Part shown: in pieces, positions 44,407 through 53,076 of the stretch
Position numbering within the stretch: position 1 is the first letter of the stretch
How the letters are laid out: each line of letters starts with the position of its first letter
Source: Micromonospora sp. CPCC 205371
GTDB lineage: Bacteria; Actinomycetota; Actinomycetes; Mycobacteriales; Micromonosporaceae
Assembly: GCF_026130045.1 (NCBI RefSeq)
Contig: NZ_JAIBNX010000002.1
Span: 122,573-186,572, forward strand
Direction: 5' to 3'
DNA length: 64,000 nucleotides
Program-made: the position numbers and the translations under genes
The notes under the pieces: model-generated
Told to the model about the DNA's origin: nothing
Databases searched by the model: none
What the model saw: the letters and a program-made list of their open reading frames with translations, nothing else

Positions 44407-45123
44407 ATGATCTACCGCGAACCAGCACGAACGGCAGCCCGTCGCACCCGATCGATCATCCTCGCTGCCCTCGTCGTCGTCAGCGCGGCGCTCATCGGTA
44501 TCCCCGTCTACCGGTCGCTGGCGCCCTCGTCCTCGTCCTCGCCCTCGTCCTCGTCGGCGGTATCACCCAGCGACAGTCGCCACGACGACCACCATGGTCC
44601 ACCTGGTGAGGCGCGCCCGCAGGCTCCGCGCATCGACCGGGCGCTGGACCGCCAGACGCGATCCGGGGTCTCCGTCGCTGATGGTGTCGTCCCTGACGGC
44701 GTGACGGTCTTCGATGACGAATTTCCGGCCGTGGCCAAGCTCGACGCCGATCTGCTCGGTGCCCTGCGCCAAGCCGCAAGGGATGCCGACGACGACGGGG
44801 TTGAGTTCTTCGTCAACAGTGGCTGGCGTTCTCCGAAGTACCAGGAACAACTACTCCGTGAGGCGATCTCGAAGTACGGCTCGGAAAAGGAAGCCGCTCG
44901 ATGGGTGTCCACTCCCGACACGTCTGCTCACGTGACGGGGGAAGCGATCGACATTGGGCCTTCTGATGCCACGGCGTGGCTGTCCAAGCACGGCGCCGAT
45001 TACGGGTTGTGCCAGATCTACCGCAACGAACCCTGGCACTACGAACTGCGCCCCGAAGCGATCAACGAGGGCTGCCCGGCCATGTACGCCGACCCCACGC
45101 AGGACCCGAGGATGCAGCAGTGA
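44407..45123 (+). CDS. VanY-type D-Ala-D-Ala carboxypeptidase
   Basis: The 238-residue membrane-anchored enzyme has one N-terminal helix (about 15-35), a Ser-rich and then charged linker, and a peptidase M15 VanY domain. Domain motifs are SGWRSPKYQEQLLREA, zinc ligands in SAHVTGEAIDIGP (H and D), and EPWHYELRP (catalytic Glu and zinc His). It trims the terminal D-Ala from peptidoglycan pentapeptide, reducing glycopeptide targets. The ATG at 44407 has GAAGG upstream. The stop overlaps the next gene by 4 bases (GTGA). Confidence 0.92.
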   Translation: MIYREPARTAARRTRSIILAALVVVSAALIGIPVYRSLAPSSSSSPSSSSAVSPSDSRHDDHHGPPGEARPQAPRIDRALDRQTRSGVSVADGVVPDGVTVFDDEFPAVAKLDADLLGALRQAARDADDDGVEFFVNSGWRSPKYQEQLLREAISKYGSEKEAARWVSTPDTSAHVTGEAIDIGPSDATAWLSKHGADYGLCQIYRNEPWHYELRPEAINEGCPAMYADPTQDPRMQQ

Positions 45124-46136
45124 TTGACAGCGCGCGCATCCGCCGGGCGGTACGCGCCGTCTGCCGGCTGGCCCCCTGGAAGCGCGGCCTGGGGCTCGCG
45201 GCGCTGGCGGTGCTGCTGGGCCTGTTCATGCTGCTGCACGGGAAGATCCCGAACCGGATCGGGAACCTCGGCAGCCTGGTGGAAACCTTCCTGCCGTGGT
45301 TCGGCCTGTTGATCCCGGTACTACTGGCCGGCGCGTTGTGGCGCCGCTCCGCCTCCGCAGTGGCCGCGCTGCTGCTGCCGGTCATGGTGTGGCTGAACCT
45401 CTTCGGCGGGCTGCTCGGCGACAAGTCCCGACCGGGCGGCGACCTCACCGTGGCCGAGCACAACGTCGGCGCCGGCAACCCCGACCCGGCCGGCACCGCC
45501 CGGGACCTGGCCGCCTCCGGGGCGGACGTGCTGGCCCTGGTGGAGCTGACCGAGGAAGCCCGGGGCACATACGAGAACGGGCTGGCGAAGGCGTACCCGT
45601 ACCACACGGTGCAGGGCACGGTCGGGCTGTGGAGCAAGCTGCCGCTGTCGGACGCCCGGCCGGTGGACGTCGGGATGGACGCCGGGCCGTTGGCGGCCAC
45701 CAAGCCGGCCGATATCAAGATGGCCTACACACGGGCGCTGCGCACCACGGTAGCCACGGACCAGGGTCCGCTGGCGGTGTATGTGGCCCACCTCGGGTCG
45801 GTGCGGGTCAATCCCAGGGCGGGCTACTGGACGGACTCGCGCGACAGAGGCGCACAGGCACTCGGCCAGGCCATCGCCGCCGAGCAGAACGAGCGGGTGG
45901 TGCTCCTCGGCGACCTGAACGGCACCATGGACGACCGCGCGTTCGCCGACATCACCTCGCAGATGCTCTCGGCCCACGGCGCGGCCGGGGCCGGCTTCGG
46001 CTTCAGCTGGCCGGCAAAGTTTCCGATGGTGCGGATCGACCAGATCCTCGTCAGAGGGGTGGAGCCAGAAAGCGCGTGGGTGCTGCCGGCCACCGGCAGC
46101 GACCACCGGCCGGTGGCGGCCCGAATCAGCTGGTGA
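45120..46136 (+). CDS. VanJ-like membrane endonuclease/exonuclease/phosphatase protein
   Basis: The 338-residue protein has three N-terminal membrane helices (about 20-105) and an extracellular EEP domain (VAEHNVG, VLALVELTEEA, LLGDLNGTMDD, GSDHRPVAARI). This matches Streptomyces VanJ, which gives teicoplanin resistance and dephosphorylates undecaprenyl pyrophosphate to recycle lipid carrier. Length and layout agree with VanJ. It is translationally coupled to VanY and presumably controlled by VanRS. Confidence 0.88.
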   Translation: MIDSARIRRAVRAVCRLAPWKRGLGLAALAVLLGLFMLLHGKIPNRIGNLGSLVETFLPWFGLLIPVLLAGALWRRSASAVAALLLPVMVWLNLFGGLLGDKSRPGGDLTVAEHNVGAGNPDPAGTARDLAASGADVLALVELTEEARGTYENGLAKAYPYHTVQGTVGLWSKLPLSDARPVDVGMDAGPLAATKPADIKMAYTRALRTTVATDQGPLAVYVAHLGSVRVNPRAGYWTDSRDRGAQALGQAIAAEQNERVVLLGDLNGTMDDRAFADITSQMLSAHGAAGAGFGFSWPAKFPMVRIDQILVRGVEPESAWVLPATGSDHRPVAARISW

Positions 46137-46150
46137 ACACCGCCGGCATA

Positions 46151-46165
46151 TGGGAACCGTTTCCA
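46151..46165. promoter_or_regulatory. Zur-box-like palindrome before the methyltransferase gene
   Basis: TGGGAACCGTTTCCA has the same 7-1-7 layout as the boxes at 524, 3241 and 4574, with 6 of 7 pairs matched. The palindrome extends one base each side (46150-46166). Its centre lies 29 bases before the GTG at 46187, and a TAGGCT -10 (46175-46180) sits six bases before that GTG. A LacI-type operator could look similar, so the Zur reading is tentative. Confidence 0.45.
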
Positions 46166-46186
46166 TTAACCTGGTAGGCTGCGGCG

Positions 46187-47041
46187 GTGACCATGGCGGA
46201 AGCGGACAAACAGCGGATCGCCGGCGTCTTCGACCGTGCGGCGCCGATGTACGAGCAGACCGGCGTCGCGTTCTTCGACCCGCTCGGCGCCGCCCTGGCC
46301 ACACACGCCGGCCTGCGCCCCGGCGAACGGATACTCGACGTCGGCTGCGGCCGCGGCGCGAGCCTGATCCCCGCAGCCGAGGCGGTCGGCCCATCCGGCG
46401 CCGCGATCGGCATCGATCTGGCCGTGGGGATGGTCGAGGCCACCGCCGCCGAGGCGCGACGGCGCGGCCTCGCTCACCTACATGTACAGGTCGGCGACGC
46501 CGAGGCCCCCGACTTCCCGGACGCGTCCTTCGACGCCGTACTCGCCGGCCTGGTGCTCTTCTTCCTGCCGGACGCGCCGGCGGCGGTACGGGCGTATGCC
46601 CGCCTGCTCCGCCCGGGCGGGCGGCTCGTGATCAGCACGTTCACCGAGGTGTCCGACGCCGACAAGGAGTGGTTCGAGCACTTCGGGCAGGCGCTGGGGC
46701 CGTACCTGCCACCGCCACCCGAGCCGGTCCCCGGCTCGCCGCCACCGCCGGATGCGCGGCTGCGCACCCGGGAGTCGCTTGTGGAGCTGCTGGCGGGCGG
46801 CGGATTCAGTGACGTGCGGTTTACCGAGAAGGCGCACCGCACCGTGTTCGCGCGACCCGAGCAGTTTTGGGACTGGCTCTGGTCGGCCGGCATGCGCGGC
46901 ATGATGGAGAGCATCCCGGCGCAGGACCACGACGACGCCCGCGCCGCACTCACCACCCTGGTCGCCGAGCGGCTGCGCTCCGATGACGGCACCCTGGGCT
47001 GGGCCACCACCATCCGCCTCACGACCGCACGCCGGCCCTGA
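46187..47041 (+). CDS. Class I SAM-dependent methyltransferase
   Basis: The 284-residue protein has motif I ILDVGCGRGASLIPA, GIDLAVGMVEAT, the acidic LVQVGDAEAPDFP-type motif II and LRPGGRLVISTF. It resembles UbiE/small-molecule methyltransferases. The GTG at 46187 appears leaderless (TAGGCT six bases upstream); the ATG at 46193 is also possible. The substrate is unknown. The upstream palindrome matches the Zur boxes of this window. Confidence 0.88.
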   Translation: MTMAEADKQRIAGVFDRAAPMYEQTGVAFFDPLGAALATHAGLRPGERILDVGCGRGASLIPAAEAVGPSGAAIGIDLAVGMVEATAAEARRRGLAHLHVQVGDAEAPDFPDASFDAVLAGLVLFFLPDAPAAVRAYARLLRPGGRLVISTFTEVSDADKEWFEHFGQALGPYLPPPPEPVPGSPPPPDARLRTRESLVELLAGGGFSDVRFTEKAHRTVFARPEQFWDWLWSAGMRGMMESIPAQDHDDARAALTTLVAERLRSDDGTLGWATTIRLTTARRP

Positions 47042-47058
47042 ATCACCAGAGCGCGTCT

Positions 47059-47610
47059 CTAAACGGGCTGCAGCACAGCCACGGCACGGACCGGCGCGGA
47101 CCCGATGCCGACCGTGGGGGCAGGAAGCGCGAACAGGCGTGCACCGACGATGGGAAGCCGGCCAAGGTTGGTCAGGTGCTCGAGGATCGGCACGTCGTTG
47201 CCCAGCAGGCGCTCGTGCGCCGGCCGGGCCGTAGCTGCGACATCGTCGGCGTACGAGTCGATGCCGACCACCGCGACGTTGGCGTCGACCAGCGCCTCGA
47301 TCGCGCTGGTAGCCAGGTAGGGGGCGCCCGTCTGGTAGGCGGCGGTCCCCCAGTCCCGGGACCACCCGGTGTGTACGAGGACCGCCCGGCCCCAGAACCG
47401 GTCCGGCGGCCCGAGTTCGGCCGCTGTCACCACGACCGCGCCCACCATGTGGACGATCTCGACCGGGACGTCGACGAGCCGTTCCGGCGGCAGCGCGGCG
47501 ATGTCGGCGCGGTTCGGATCGTGCTGGAACGGCGCGACCACCTGGGTCGCCGGCCACGGCTCGGTATCGCCGCCGCTGATCCGGTGCGAAAGGTCCACGT
47601 ACCGACCCAT
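47059..47610 (-). CDS. Cyclase/kynurenine-formamidase-like protein, probably internally deleted
   Basis: The 183-residue protein matches the cyclase family at its start (YVDLSHRISGGDTEPWP) and after residue 30 (PFQHDPNRADIAALPPERLV; later VLVHTGWSRDWGTAAY...). The family normally has about 35 more residues between these and a metal motif HxGTHxDxP. Here WPATQVVAPFQH joins them directly, with no GTHxD. An in-frame deletion of the metal-site strand is the simplest reading, so it is probably inactive or has changed function. It is convergent with the methyltransferase. Confidence 0.72.
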   Translation of the reverse strand: MGRYVDLSHRISGGDTEPWPATQVVAPFQHDPNRADIAALPPERLVDVPVEIVHMVGAVVVTAAELGPPDRFWGRAVLVHTGWSRDWGTAAYQTGAPYLATSAIEALVDANVAVVGIDSYADDVAATARPAHERLLGNDVPILEHLTNLGRLPIVGARLFALPAPTVGIGSAPVRAVAVLQPV

Positions 47611-47693
47611 CCCATGACGCTACGCCGTTACTGACGCGGTGACGGCGGCCCACGGCGAGTTCCGCGAGCCGCCGGCCGCCCGCGGGTGGCTGC

Positions 47694-48251
47694 TCAGGGG
47701 ATGCCTCCGTACCGTCCGATGAGATCGGTCGCGTTCTCGTTGTCCCATACGGAGATGCGAATTGCCTGGCCGTCTGGGTAGTCCCGGTCGATGATGGAGA
47801 CGTCGACCGCATCGTCCCCGCCGGCGGTCCACGGACCCTCTTCCGCCTGGCACAGCGGGTTGTCCGGATTGGTGATGCGGCAGACGGTCACGTAGATGGC
47901 GTCACCGTCATCCCTCGTGTCGTAGATCCAGAACACCTCGTCGTAGGGATGGAACTCGACCTTGCCGACCATGCTTCCGCCGACGTGCATCTCGATCTTC
48001 ACGGCGACAGCGTCGGCGTCGTACTGGAAGAGCGTGTAGTCGATCTCGTCGTCGAGGAAGCAGGCGGCGTCCCGACGGACGGCCGGCAGCGGCCCCTTGG
48101 GCCGGGGCCAGGTGTCGGGGGCGAGTCTCGCGGGGGCCGCGCCGGGGTTGGGGCTGTATGCCCGAGCCGGTCCGGCGGCCGTGAGGAGCGAGGCGACCAG
48201 GCCCGCGGCCGCCCCTGCTGACGCGAGCACAAGTCGCAACGATTGTCGCAT
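47694..48251 (-). CDS. Secreted hypothetical protein
   Basis: The 185-residue protein has a Sec signal peptide (about 1-31, cleavage after PARA). The mature part is acidic, with Asp-rich strands (DDEIDYTLFQYDADAV, GGDDAVDVSIIDRDYPDG) and two cysteines. No family is recognised. It could be a small beta-sandwich domain that binds calcium. The ribosome site GAGAGGA precedes the ATG. Confidence 0.7.
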   Translation of the reverse strand: MRQSLRLVLASAGAAAGLVASLLTAAGPARAYSPNPGAAPARLAPDTWPRPKGPLPAVRRDAACFLDDEIDYTLFQYDADAVAVKIEMHVGGSMVGKVEFHPYDEVFWIYDTRDDGDAIYVTVCRITNPDNPLCQAEEGPWTAGGDDAVDVSIIDRDYPDGQAIRISVWDNENATDLIGRYGGIP

Positions 48252-48399
48252 GTGGACGGTCCTCTCTCTCGTGTCGAACGGATTGCCCCTTCATCGTCGG
48301 GACCGGTCGCGCGGCGGACCAGGAAGGTAATCGGTAGTTGACCGGCACTTTGCCGCCATCGCCGGGTAACCATCGCGGTCGATGAGGCCGGGACGTCAG

Positions 48400-48461
48400 G
48401 TACAAAATTATTGACATCATGTCTGCGTTGCTTTACCTTGGCGATGTCAAAGTTTTTGTAC
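48400..48461. promoter_or_regulatory. Large inverted repeat with embedded promoter before the membrane protein/XRE operon
   Basis: GTACAAAATTATTGACATC (48400-48418) and its near-complement at 48443-48461 (16 of 19 matched) flank a 24-base centre. Inside are TTGACA (48411-48416), a 17-base spacer and TACCTT (48434-48439), a near-ideal promoter. One arm overlaps the -35 and the other lies at about the transcription start, ideal for a dimeric repressor binding two sites. The AT-rich arms stand out from the local GC content. The XRE protein at 48897 is the likely ligand. Confidence 0.75.
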
Positions 48462-48474
48462 ATGGGAGCGGGAC

Positions 48475-48894
48475 ATGTCATCCGAAGAGAAACGATCGTG
48501 GATCTACGTCGTGGTCTCCGCCGGCGTCGCCGCGGTCTACTTCGTCACCGTGCTGTCGAGGGTGCCGGGCGCGGACGTCGCGCGTATCGCCTATGTACGG
48601 CCGATGATCATCGCCATCGGTGCCGGGATCGGCCTGAGCATCGTCGCCAACATCGCAGCCGCCGTCGCCTCGCCGAGGGAGGCCGGCCGGACCGACGAGC
48701 GCGACCGGCAGATCCACCGGCTGGGCGAGTACGTCGGGTTCTACGTCATGAGCATCGCCGCGATCGTCCCGCTCGCCCTGGCCATGGCGGAGGCCGCCCA
48801 CTTCTGGATCGCCAACACCCTCTATCTGGCGTTCGTCCTGGCCGCGCTCGCCTCGTCGATCACGAAGATCGTCTTGTACCGGCGGGGATTCTAG
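48475..48894 (+). CDS. Small four-helix membrane protein
   Basis: The 139-residue protein has four predicted membrane helices (about 8-26, 42-63, 84-104, 110-130) and a charged cytosolic loop (SPREAGRTDERDRQIHRLGE). The pairing with a small XRE regulator immediately downstream is common in actinobacteria. Function unknown, possibly a stress or envelope protein. A GGGAGCGGGAC site precedes the ATG. Confidence 0.75.
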   Translation: MSSEEKRSWIYVVVSAGVAAVYFVTVLSRVPGADVARIAYVRPMIIAIGAGIGLSIVANIAAAVASPREAGRTDERDRQIHRLGEYVGFYVMSIAAIVPLALAMAEAAHFWIANTLYLAFVLAALASSITKIVLYRRGF

Positions 48895-48896
48895 CC

Positions 48897-49121
48897 ATGG
48901 TCAAACCCACGAAGGTCACCAACTCGATCCGAGCCCTGCGGTTCGCGAACGGCGAGATGACGCAGGCGCAGCTGGCCGACCGCGTCGGGGTAACCCGGCA
49001 GACCATCATCGCCATCGAGCAGGGCCGCTACTCGCCGTCGCTGGAGGTGGCCTTCCAGATAGCCCGCGTCTTCAAGGTGCCGCTCGACGACGTCTTCCAC
49101 TACCCCGATTCCGAAGGCTGA
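48897..49121 (+). CDS. Small XRE-family regulator (YozG-like)
   Basis: The 74-residue protein is a single Cro/CI helix-turn-helix: SIRALRFANGEMTQAQLADR, VGVTRQTIIAIEQGRYSPSL, EVAFQIARVFKVPLDDVF. It begins 2 bases after the stop of the membrane protein gene. The longer frame to 48411 overlaps that gene in another frame and is rejected. It probably binds the inverted repeat upstream of the pair. Confidence 0.92.
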   Translation: MVKPTKVTNSIRALRFANGEMTQAQLADRVGVTRQTIIAIEQGRYSPSLEVAFQIARVFKVPLDDVFHYPDSEG

Positions 49122-49156
49122 CCCCCAACCGCACCTCATCCGAGAGGACCACCCCC

Positions 49157-50176
49157 ATGATCAACACCCCGACCAGGATCGAGACGACCATGGCGAAGAC
49201 GACGATGATCGCGATCGCCCGCGACACTTACTGCGCGCCGGCGCAGCTCCAGTTGCGCGACATCGCCGTCCCGGCCATCGGCGCCGACGACGTGCTCGTC
49301 CGCGTCAAGGCCGCCGGCGTCGACCAGGGCGTGTGGCACGTCGTCACCGGCCTGCCCTACGTGGTGCGCGCCGCCGGTATCGGGCTGCGCCGGCCCAAGA
49401 ACCCCGTCCCGGGCATGGACGTCGCCGGTGTCGTCGCGGCCGTCGGCGCCAACGTCACCCGGTTCCGACCCGGGGACGAGGTCTACGGCACCTGCGACGG
49501 TGCATACGCCGAGTACGCCCGCGCCCACCAGGACAAGCTCGCCCCGAAACCGGCCACCCTCACCTTTGCCCAGGCCGCCACCGTGCCCATCTCCGGCTGC
49601 GCCGCCCTCCACGGACTGCGCGACGCCGGCCAGCTCACCGCCGGGCAGAGGGTCCTCGTCACCGGTGCCGGCGGCGGCGTGGGCAGCTTCGCCGTCCAGC
49701 TCGCCAAGGCCTACGGCGCCCACGTCACCGGCGTGTGCCGCACCGCGAAGACCGACGTGGTCCGCTCCCTCGGCGCCGACCACGTCATCGACCACACGCG
49801 CGATGACTTCACCACCGGCGCCGACCGCTACGACCTCATCCTCGACACGGCCGGCAACCGTCCCCTAACCCAGCTACGCCGCGTCCTCGCCCCCCGCGGC
49901 ACGCTCGTCATCGTCGGCGGGCCCGGAGACGGACGCCTGCTCCAGGGCGCAGACCGTCAAATCCGGGCGATGCTGCTGTCGCCCTTCGTCGGCCAGCGCC
50001 TGACCGGTCTCATGTCCACCGAGACCGCCGCCGACCTGCGTACGCTGGCCGACCTCATCGAATCCGGCGCCCTCACCCCGCTCCTCGACCGCACCTACCC
50101 CCTCGCCCAAACCCCCGACGCGATCGACTACCTCAAGACCGGCCAAACCACGGGGAAAATCGCCATCACCATCTGA
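49157..50176 (+). CDS. NAD(P)-dependent medium-chain dehydrogenase/quinone oxidoreductase
   Basis: The 339-residue MDR has a GroES-like N-terminal domain (VKAAGVDQGVWHVVTG, PGMDVAGVVAAVGANVTRFRPGDEVYG) and a Rossmann domain with TGAGGGVGSFAVQLAKAYGA. There is no structural zinc loop, so it is a zinc-independent quinone-oxidoreductase type. The ATG at 49157 has GAGAGGA upstream; the first residues before MAKTTMIAIARD may be extra. It follows the XRE gene by 35 bases and may be read through. Confidence 0.92.
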   Translation: MINTPTRIETTMAKTTMIAIARDTYCAPAQLQLRDIAVPAIGADDVLVRVKAAGVDQGVWHVVTGLPYVVRAAGIGLRRPKNPVPGMDVAGVVAAVGANVTRFRPGDEVYGTCDGAYAEYARAHQDKLAPKPATLTFAQAATVPISGCAALHGLRDAGQLTAGQRVLVTGAGGGVGSFAVQLAKAYGAHVTGVCRTAKTDVVRSLGADHVIDHTRDDFTTGADRYDLILDTAGNRPLTQLRRVLAPRGTLVIVGGPGDGRLLQGADRQIRAMLLSPFVGQRLTGLMSTETAADLRTLADLIESGALTPLLDRTYPLAQTPDAIDYLKTGQTTGKIAITI

Positions 50177-50262
50177 CCGGCCACACTGAAACGTTGAAAT
50201 CCGTCGCTGGCCCGGCCAAGATAGGTGTTCGCTGACCGGTCGACGACGGCAGGAGACCGCCC

Positions 50263-53076
50263 ATGACAGCCACGCCTCCACAACCGCGGCGACGCGCGCC
50301 CATCATCGCCGCCTCGACCATCGTGGTGCTGTCCCTCGGGTTCGTCGCACCGCTGGCGCCGTCCGCCGCGGCAGCGCCCGCGGATAAGACAACCTTGGTC
50401 ACTCAGCCGGCAGCCGGGCTGCCTGAGCTGCGCCTTGACGACCCTTCGATCAACTGGCGGGAGATCGTCGTCGACGGCGGCGATGTCGAGCGCCGACCGG
50501 ACGGCGCGGCGCACAACGTGTTCGGCGGATTCGGTTCGGTCTCCTGCAACAACACGTCCAACCTGCTGCTGGACTACAAGGAGGAGAACCCCGACGCCTA
50601 CTGGAAGATCATGCGGATGCTCTTCGATCCGGTCCGCGGCGCGGGGCTCACGCATATCAAGGTCGAGCTGGGCTCGGACAGCAACAGCTCGTCCGGAGCC
50701 GAGCCGGCGACGAAGCGCAGCGCCGACGAGCCGGCAAACGTGCTCCGGGGCGCCGGGTTCCACTTCATCGCCGACGCGTTGCGGATCAACCCCGATGTCG
50801 AGTTGGAAGCCCTGCGCTGGGGCGAGCCCTCGTGGACCGGCAACGACTGGACCAAGCGGTACCAGTGGTACAAGGAGACGATCGACGCCGCCTACGACAC
50901 GTTCGGCGTCCAGTTCGACTGGATGAGCCCGGCACAGAACGAGGTCCGGCACGCCGACTACCAGGTGTCCGAGCTCAACTGGACGATCCAGTTCGCCAAG
51001 TGGCTCGAGCGTGACGCCGCCGCGCCGGACGCGCGCTACGACTACTCCCAAATCAAGATCGTCGCGCTCGACTCCTACCGGAACGGCGACACCGTCGCCG
51101 GGCGCATCCTGGCCAACCCGGAGGCGCTGGCGTACGTCGACGCCCTGGGCTTCCACTACGACATCGAGGGTGGCCCGAACGTCACCCGGCTGAACAAGGA
51201 GTACGGCCTGCCGATCCTGTACTCCGAGGGCATCGCCCCGATGATCGACCCGCAGTACCGCCTCCCCGCCGACCCGGCCCGCGGTGGCGTCGGCGGCACC
51301 ACGTCCGCCGCCGACATCGCCGACCGGTTCATCAACGCCTACCGCTGGAGCGGGGCTGGGGGCAATCCGGCGCACATGACGACCTTCCTCTTCCAGCCCG
51401 CCGTCAGCGCCATGTACGAAGGCACCCAGTACTCCCCCAAGCACCTCATCCGGGCCTCCGACCCGTGGTCGGGGTACTGGGAGGGCGACGTCGGCATCGC
51501 CACCGTGCGCCACTTCCACCAGTTCATCGGCCGCGGTTGGGAGTACATCGAAGGCGCCACCGGCGGCGACGGCACCAAGGGCGACGGCGGCACCACCGTC
51601 GACAGCTCCACCCAGACCGTCCTCACCGCGCGCACGCCCGCGGGTGCCCCCGGCACTCCAGAGTGGACACAGGTACACGCCAACAACACCCGGACCGACC
51701 GGTACTTCGAGGTCAAGGTGGCGGACCTCGGCGAACGTGGCCGTCCGCTGTACGCCTGGCAGACGCGCGGCCCGGACGCCGGGCAGCCGTACGACGCCAA
51801 CTACTTCCAGAACATCGGCTACTACGCCCCCGTACGCAGCGAGATGATCGACGGCGTCGAGCACACCGTGTACCGCGTCCGGGTGCCCGCGTACGCGATC
51901 GTCACCCTGTCCACGCTTCAGCGGGGCGTACACGGCACCACGGCGAAGTACCGTCCGGGCGACTTCGCACCACGGGCGCGTGACGAGATCCTCGCGTTGC
52001 CCTATCGGGACAACTTCGAGTACGACGACTATCCGACCACTGTGGTCGGCGGCCGCAGGATGAGCTACCTCGAGCGCCGCGCTGGCACCCCGCGATACAC
52101 CGCCGACCAGGACGGCGCGTTCGAGGTGGTCGCGACCCGCGAGCGTGGTCATCGCCACGTGCTGCAGCAGCAGAACCACGCCGCCAACCGTGGCTACGTA
52201 TGGAACGTGTGGGGCGACGGCCGGCAGAACGTGCCGTCGACGGCCGCACCCTCGACCGTGCTCGGCGACCATCGATGGGCCGACTACACCGCGGCCACCG
52301 ACTTCCAGCTCGACCTCGTCGACCGGGATACGACACTGGCGAACTTCGCCGGCCTGGGCGTGCGGCAGGTCCAGGCCCGCGGCGGCGACCAGGCCACCTA
52401 CGCCGTCCGCGTCCACGAGGACGGCCGATGGGAGTTGCGCAAGCTCGACACCGCTGTCGCATCGGGCACCGTGGCGGGCTTCAACGCGGGAGCGTGGCAC
52501 CGGCTGTCCGTCGAGGCGCGCGAGAACGTCATCACGGCCACGCTCGACGGCACCCAGCTCACCTCGTACGTCGACACGTCGGTCAACCCGGTGCTGGCCG
52601 GCCGGGTCGCTCTGGTGAGCGGGTACTACAACACCCGGTACGACAACCTCGCGGTCACGCCGATCAAGGGCCAGCCGTGGAAGTCGGAGAAGATCGATGA
52701 CTCCGACGCCCGCGTCGCCTACCCCGACGGCTTCTCCTTCGTCCAGGCCGGCTTCGCACACTTCAACCGCACCCAGCATGTGCTGGGCGCCGGCCAGTCA
52801 CTGGCGCTCGACTTCACCGGCACCGGGCTGAACCTGTTCGGGGCGACCGCCGCCGCGACACTGGAGGTGCGCATCGACGACCAAGCGACCCGCACCCAGC
52901 AGGTCGGGGCCGTCGGCACGAGGCAGACCTCGTACTGGCTGCGAGGTCTGCCGCATCGCCGCCACAGCGTAACGGTGCGAGTGGTAAGCGGAACCTTCAC
53001 GCTCGATGGCATCGATGTCCTGGGCCGCCCGCCCGGGCTCACCGCCAGCGGCGCAGCAGCCGCCACTGGAGGATGA
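50263..53076 (+). CDS. Secreted GH59-like galactocerebrosidase-type glycosidase
   Basis: The 937-residue secreted enzyme has a signal peptide (about 1-37). Early motifs resemble galactosylceramidase: GGFGSVSCNNTSNLLLDY (loop near the catalytic site), THIKVELGSDSNSSSGAEPA, an acid/base-like Glu in SPAQNEVRHADYQ, and nucleophile-like Glu in LPILYSEGIAPM. A beta-sandwich and lectin-like C-terminal domain follow (about 580-800 and 805-937). GH59 enzymes remove beta-galactose from glycolipids or glycosides. It is convergent with an ABC sugar operon (overlap of 38 bases). Confidence 0.85.
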   Translation: MTATPPQPRRRAPIIAASTIVVLSLGFVAPLAPSAAAAPADKTTLVTQPAAGLPELRLDDPSINWREIVVDGGDVERRPDGAAHNVFGGFGSVSCNNTSNLLLDYKEENPDAYWKIMRMLFDPVRGAGLTHIKVELGSDSNSSSGAEPATKRSADEPANVLRGAGFHFIADALRINPDVELEALRWGEPSWTGNDWTKRYQWYKETIDAAYDTFGVQFDWMSPAQNEVRHADYQVSELNWTIQFAKWLERDAAAPDARYDYSQIKIVALDSYRNGDTVAGRILANPEALAYVDALGFHYDIEGGPNVTRLNKEYGLPILYSEGIAPMIDPQYRLPADPARGGVGGTTSAADIADRFINAYRWSGAGGNPAHMTTFLFQPAVSAMYEGTQYSPKHLIRASDPWSGYWEGDVGIATVRHFHQFIGRGWEYIEGATGGDGTKGDGGTTVDSSTQTVLTARTPAGAPGTPEWTQVHANNTRTDRYFEVKVADLGERGRPLYAWQTRGPDAGQPYDANYFQNIGYYAPVRSEMIDGVEHTVYRVRVPAYAIVTLSTLQRGVHGTTAKYRPGDFAPRARDEILALPYRDNFEYDDYPTTVVGGRRMSYLERRAGTPRYTADQDGAFEVVATRERGHRHVLQQQNHAANRGYVWNVWGDGRQNVPSTAAPSTVLGDHRWADYTAATDFQLDLVDRDTTLANFAGLGVRQVQARGGDQATYAVRVHEDGRWELRKLDTAVASGTVAGFNAGAWHRLSVEARENVITATLDGTQLTSYVDTSVNPVLAGRVALVSGYYNTRYDNLAVTPIKGQPWKSEKIDDSDARVAYPDGFSFVQAGFAHFNRTQHVLGAGQSLALDFTGTGLNLFGATAAATLEVRIDDQATRTQQVGAVGTRQTSYWLRGLPHRRHSVTVRVVSGTFTLDGIDVLGRPPGLTASGAAAATGG

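Noticed and set aside
46150-46166. Reading the palindrome as a LacI-type operator
   Set aside because: Not excluded, but no LacI-family gene is in the window and the odd-length 7-1-7 layout matches the Zur-like boxes; listed as tentative Zur site instead.
48411-48896. Long upstream extension of the XRE gene
   Set aside because: It runs through the membrane protein gene in another frame and through the promoter; the ATG at 48897 right after the upstream stop is the natural start.
50128-52779. Very long open frame on the minus strand (883 codons) opposite the GH59 gene
   Set aside because: Composition is Val/Gly/Asp/Arg-rich without motifs and mirrors the third-position GC of the real plus-strand gene; an antisense shadow.
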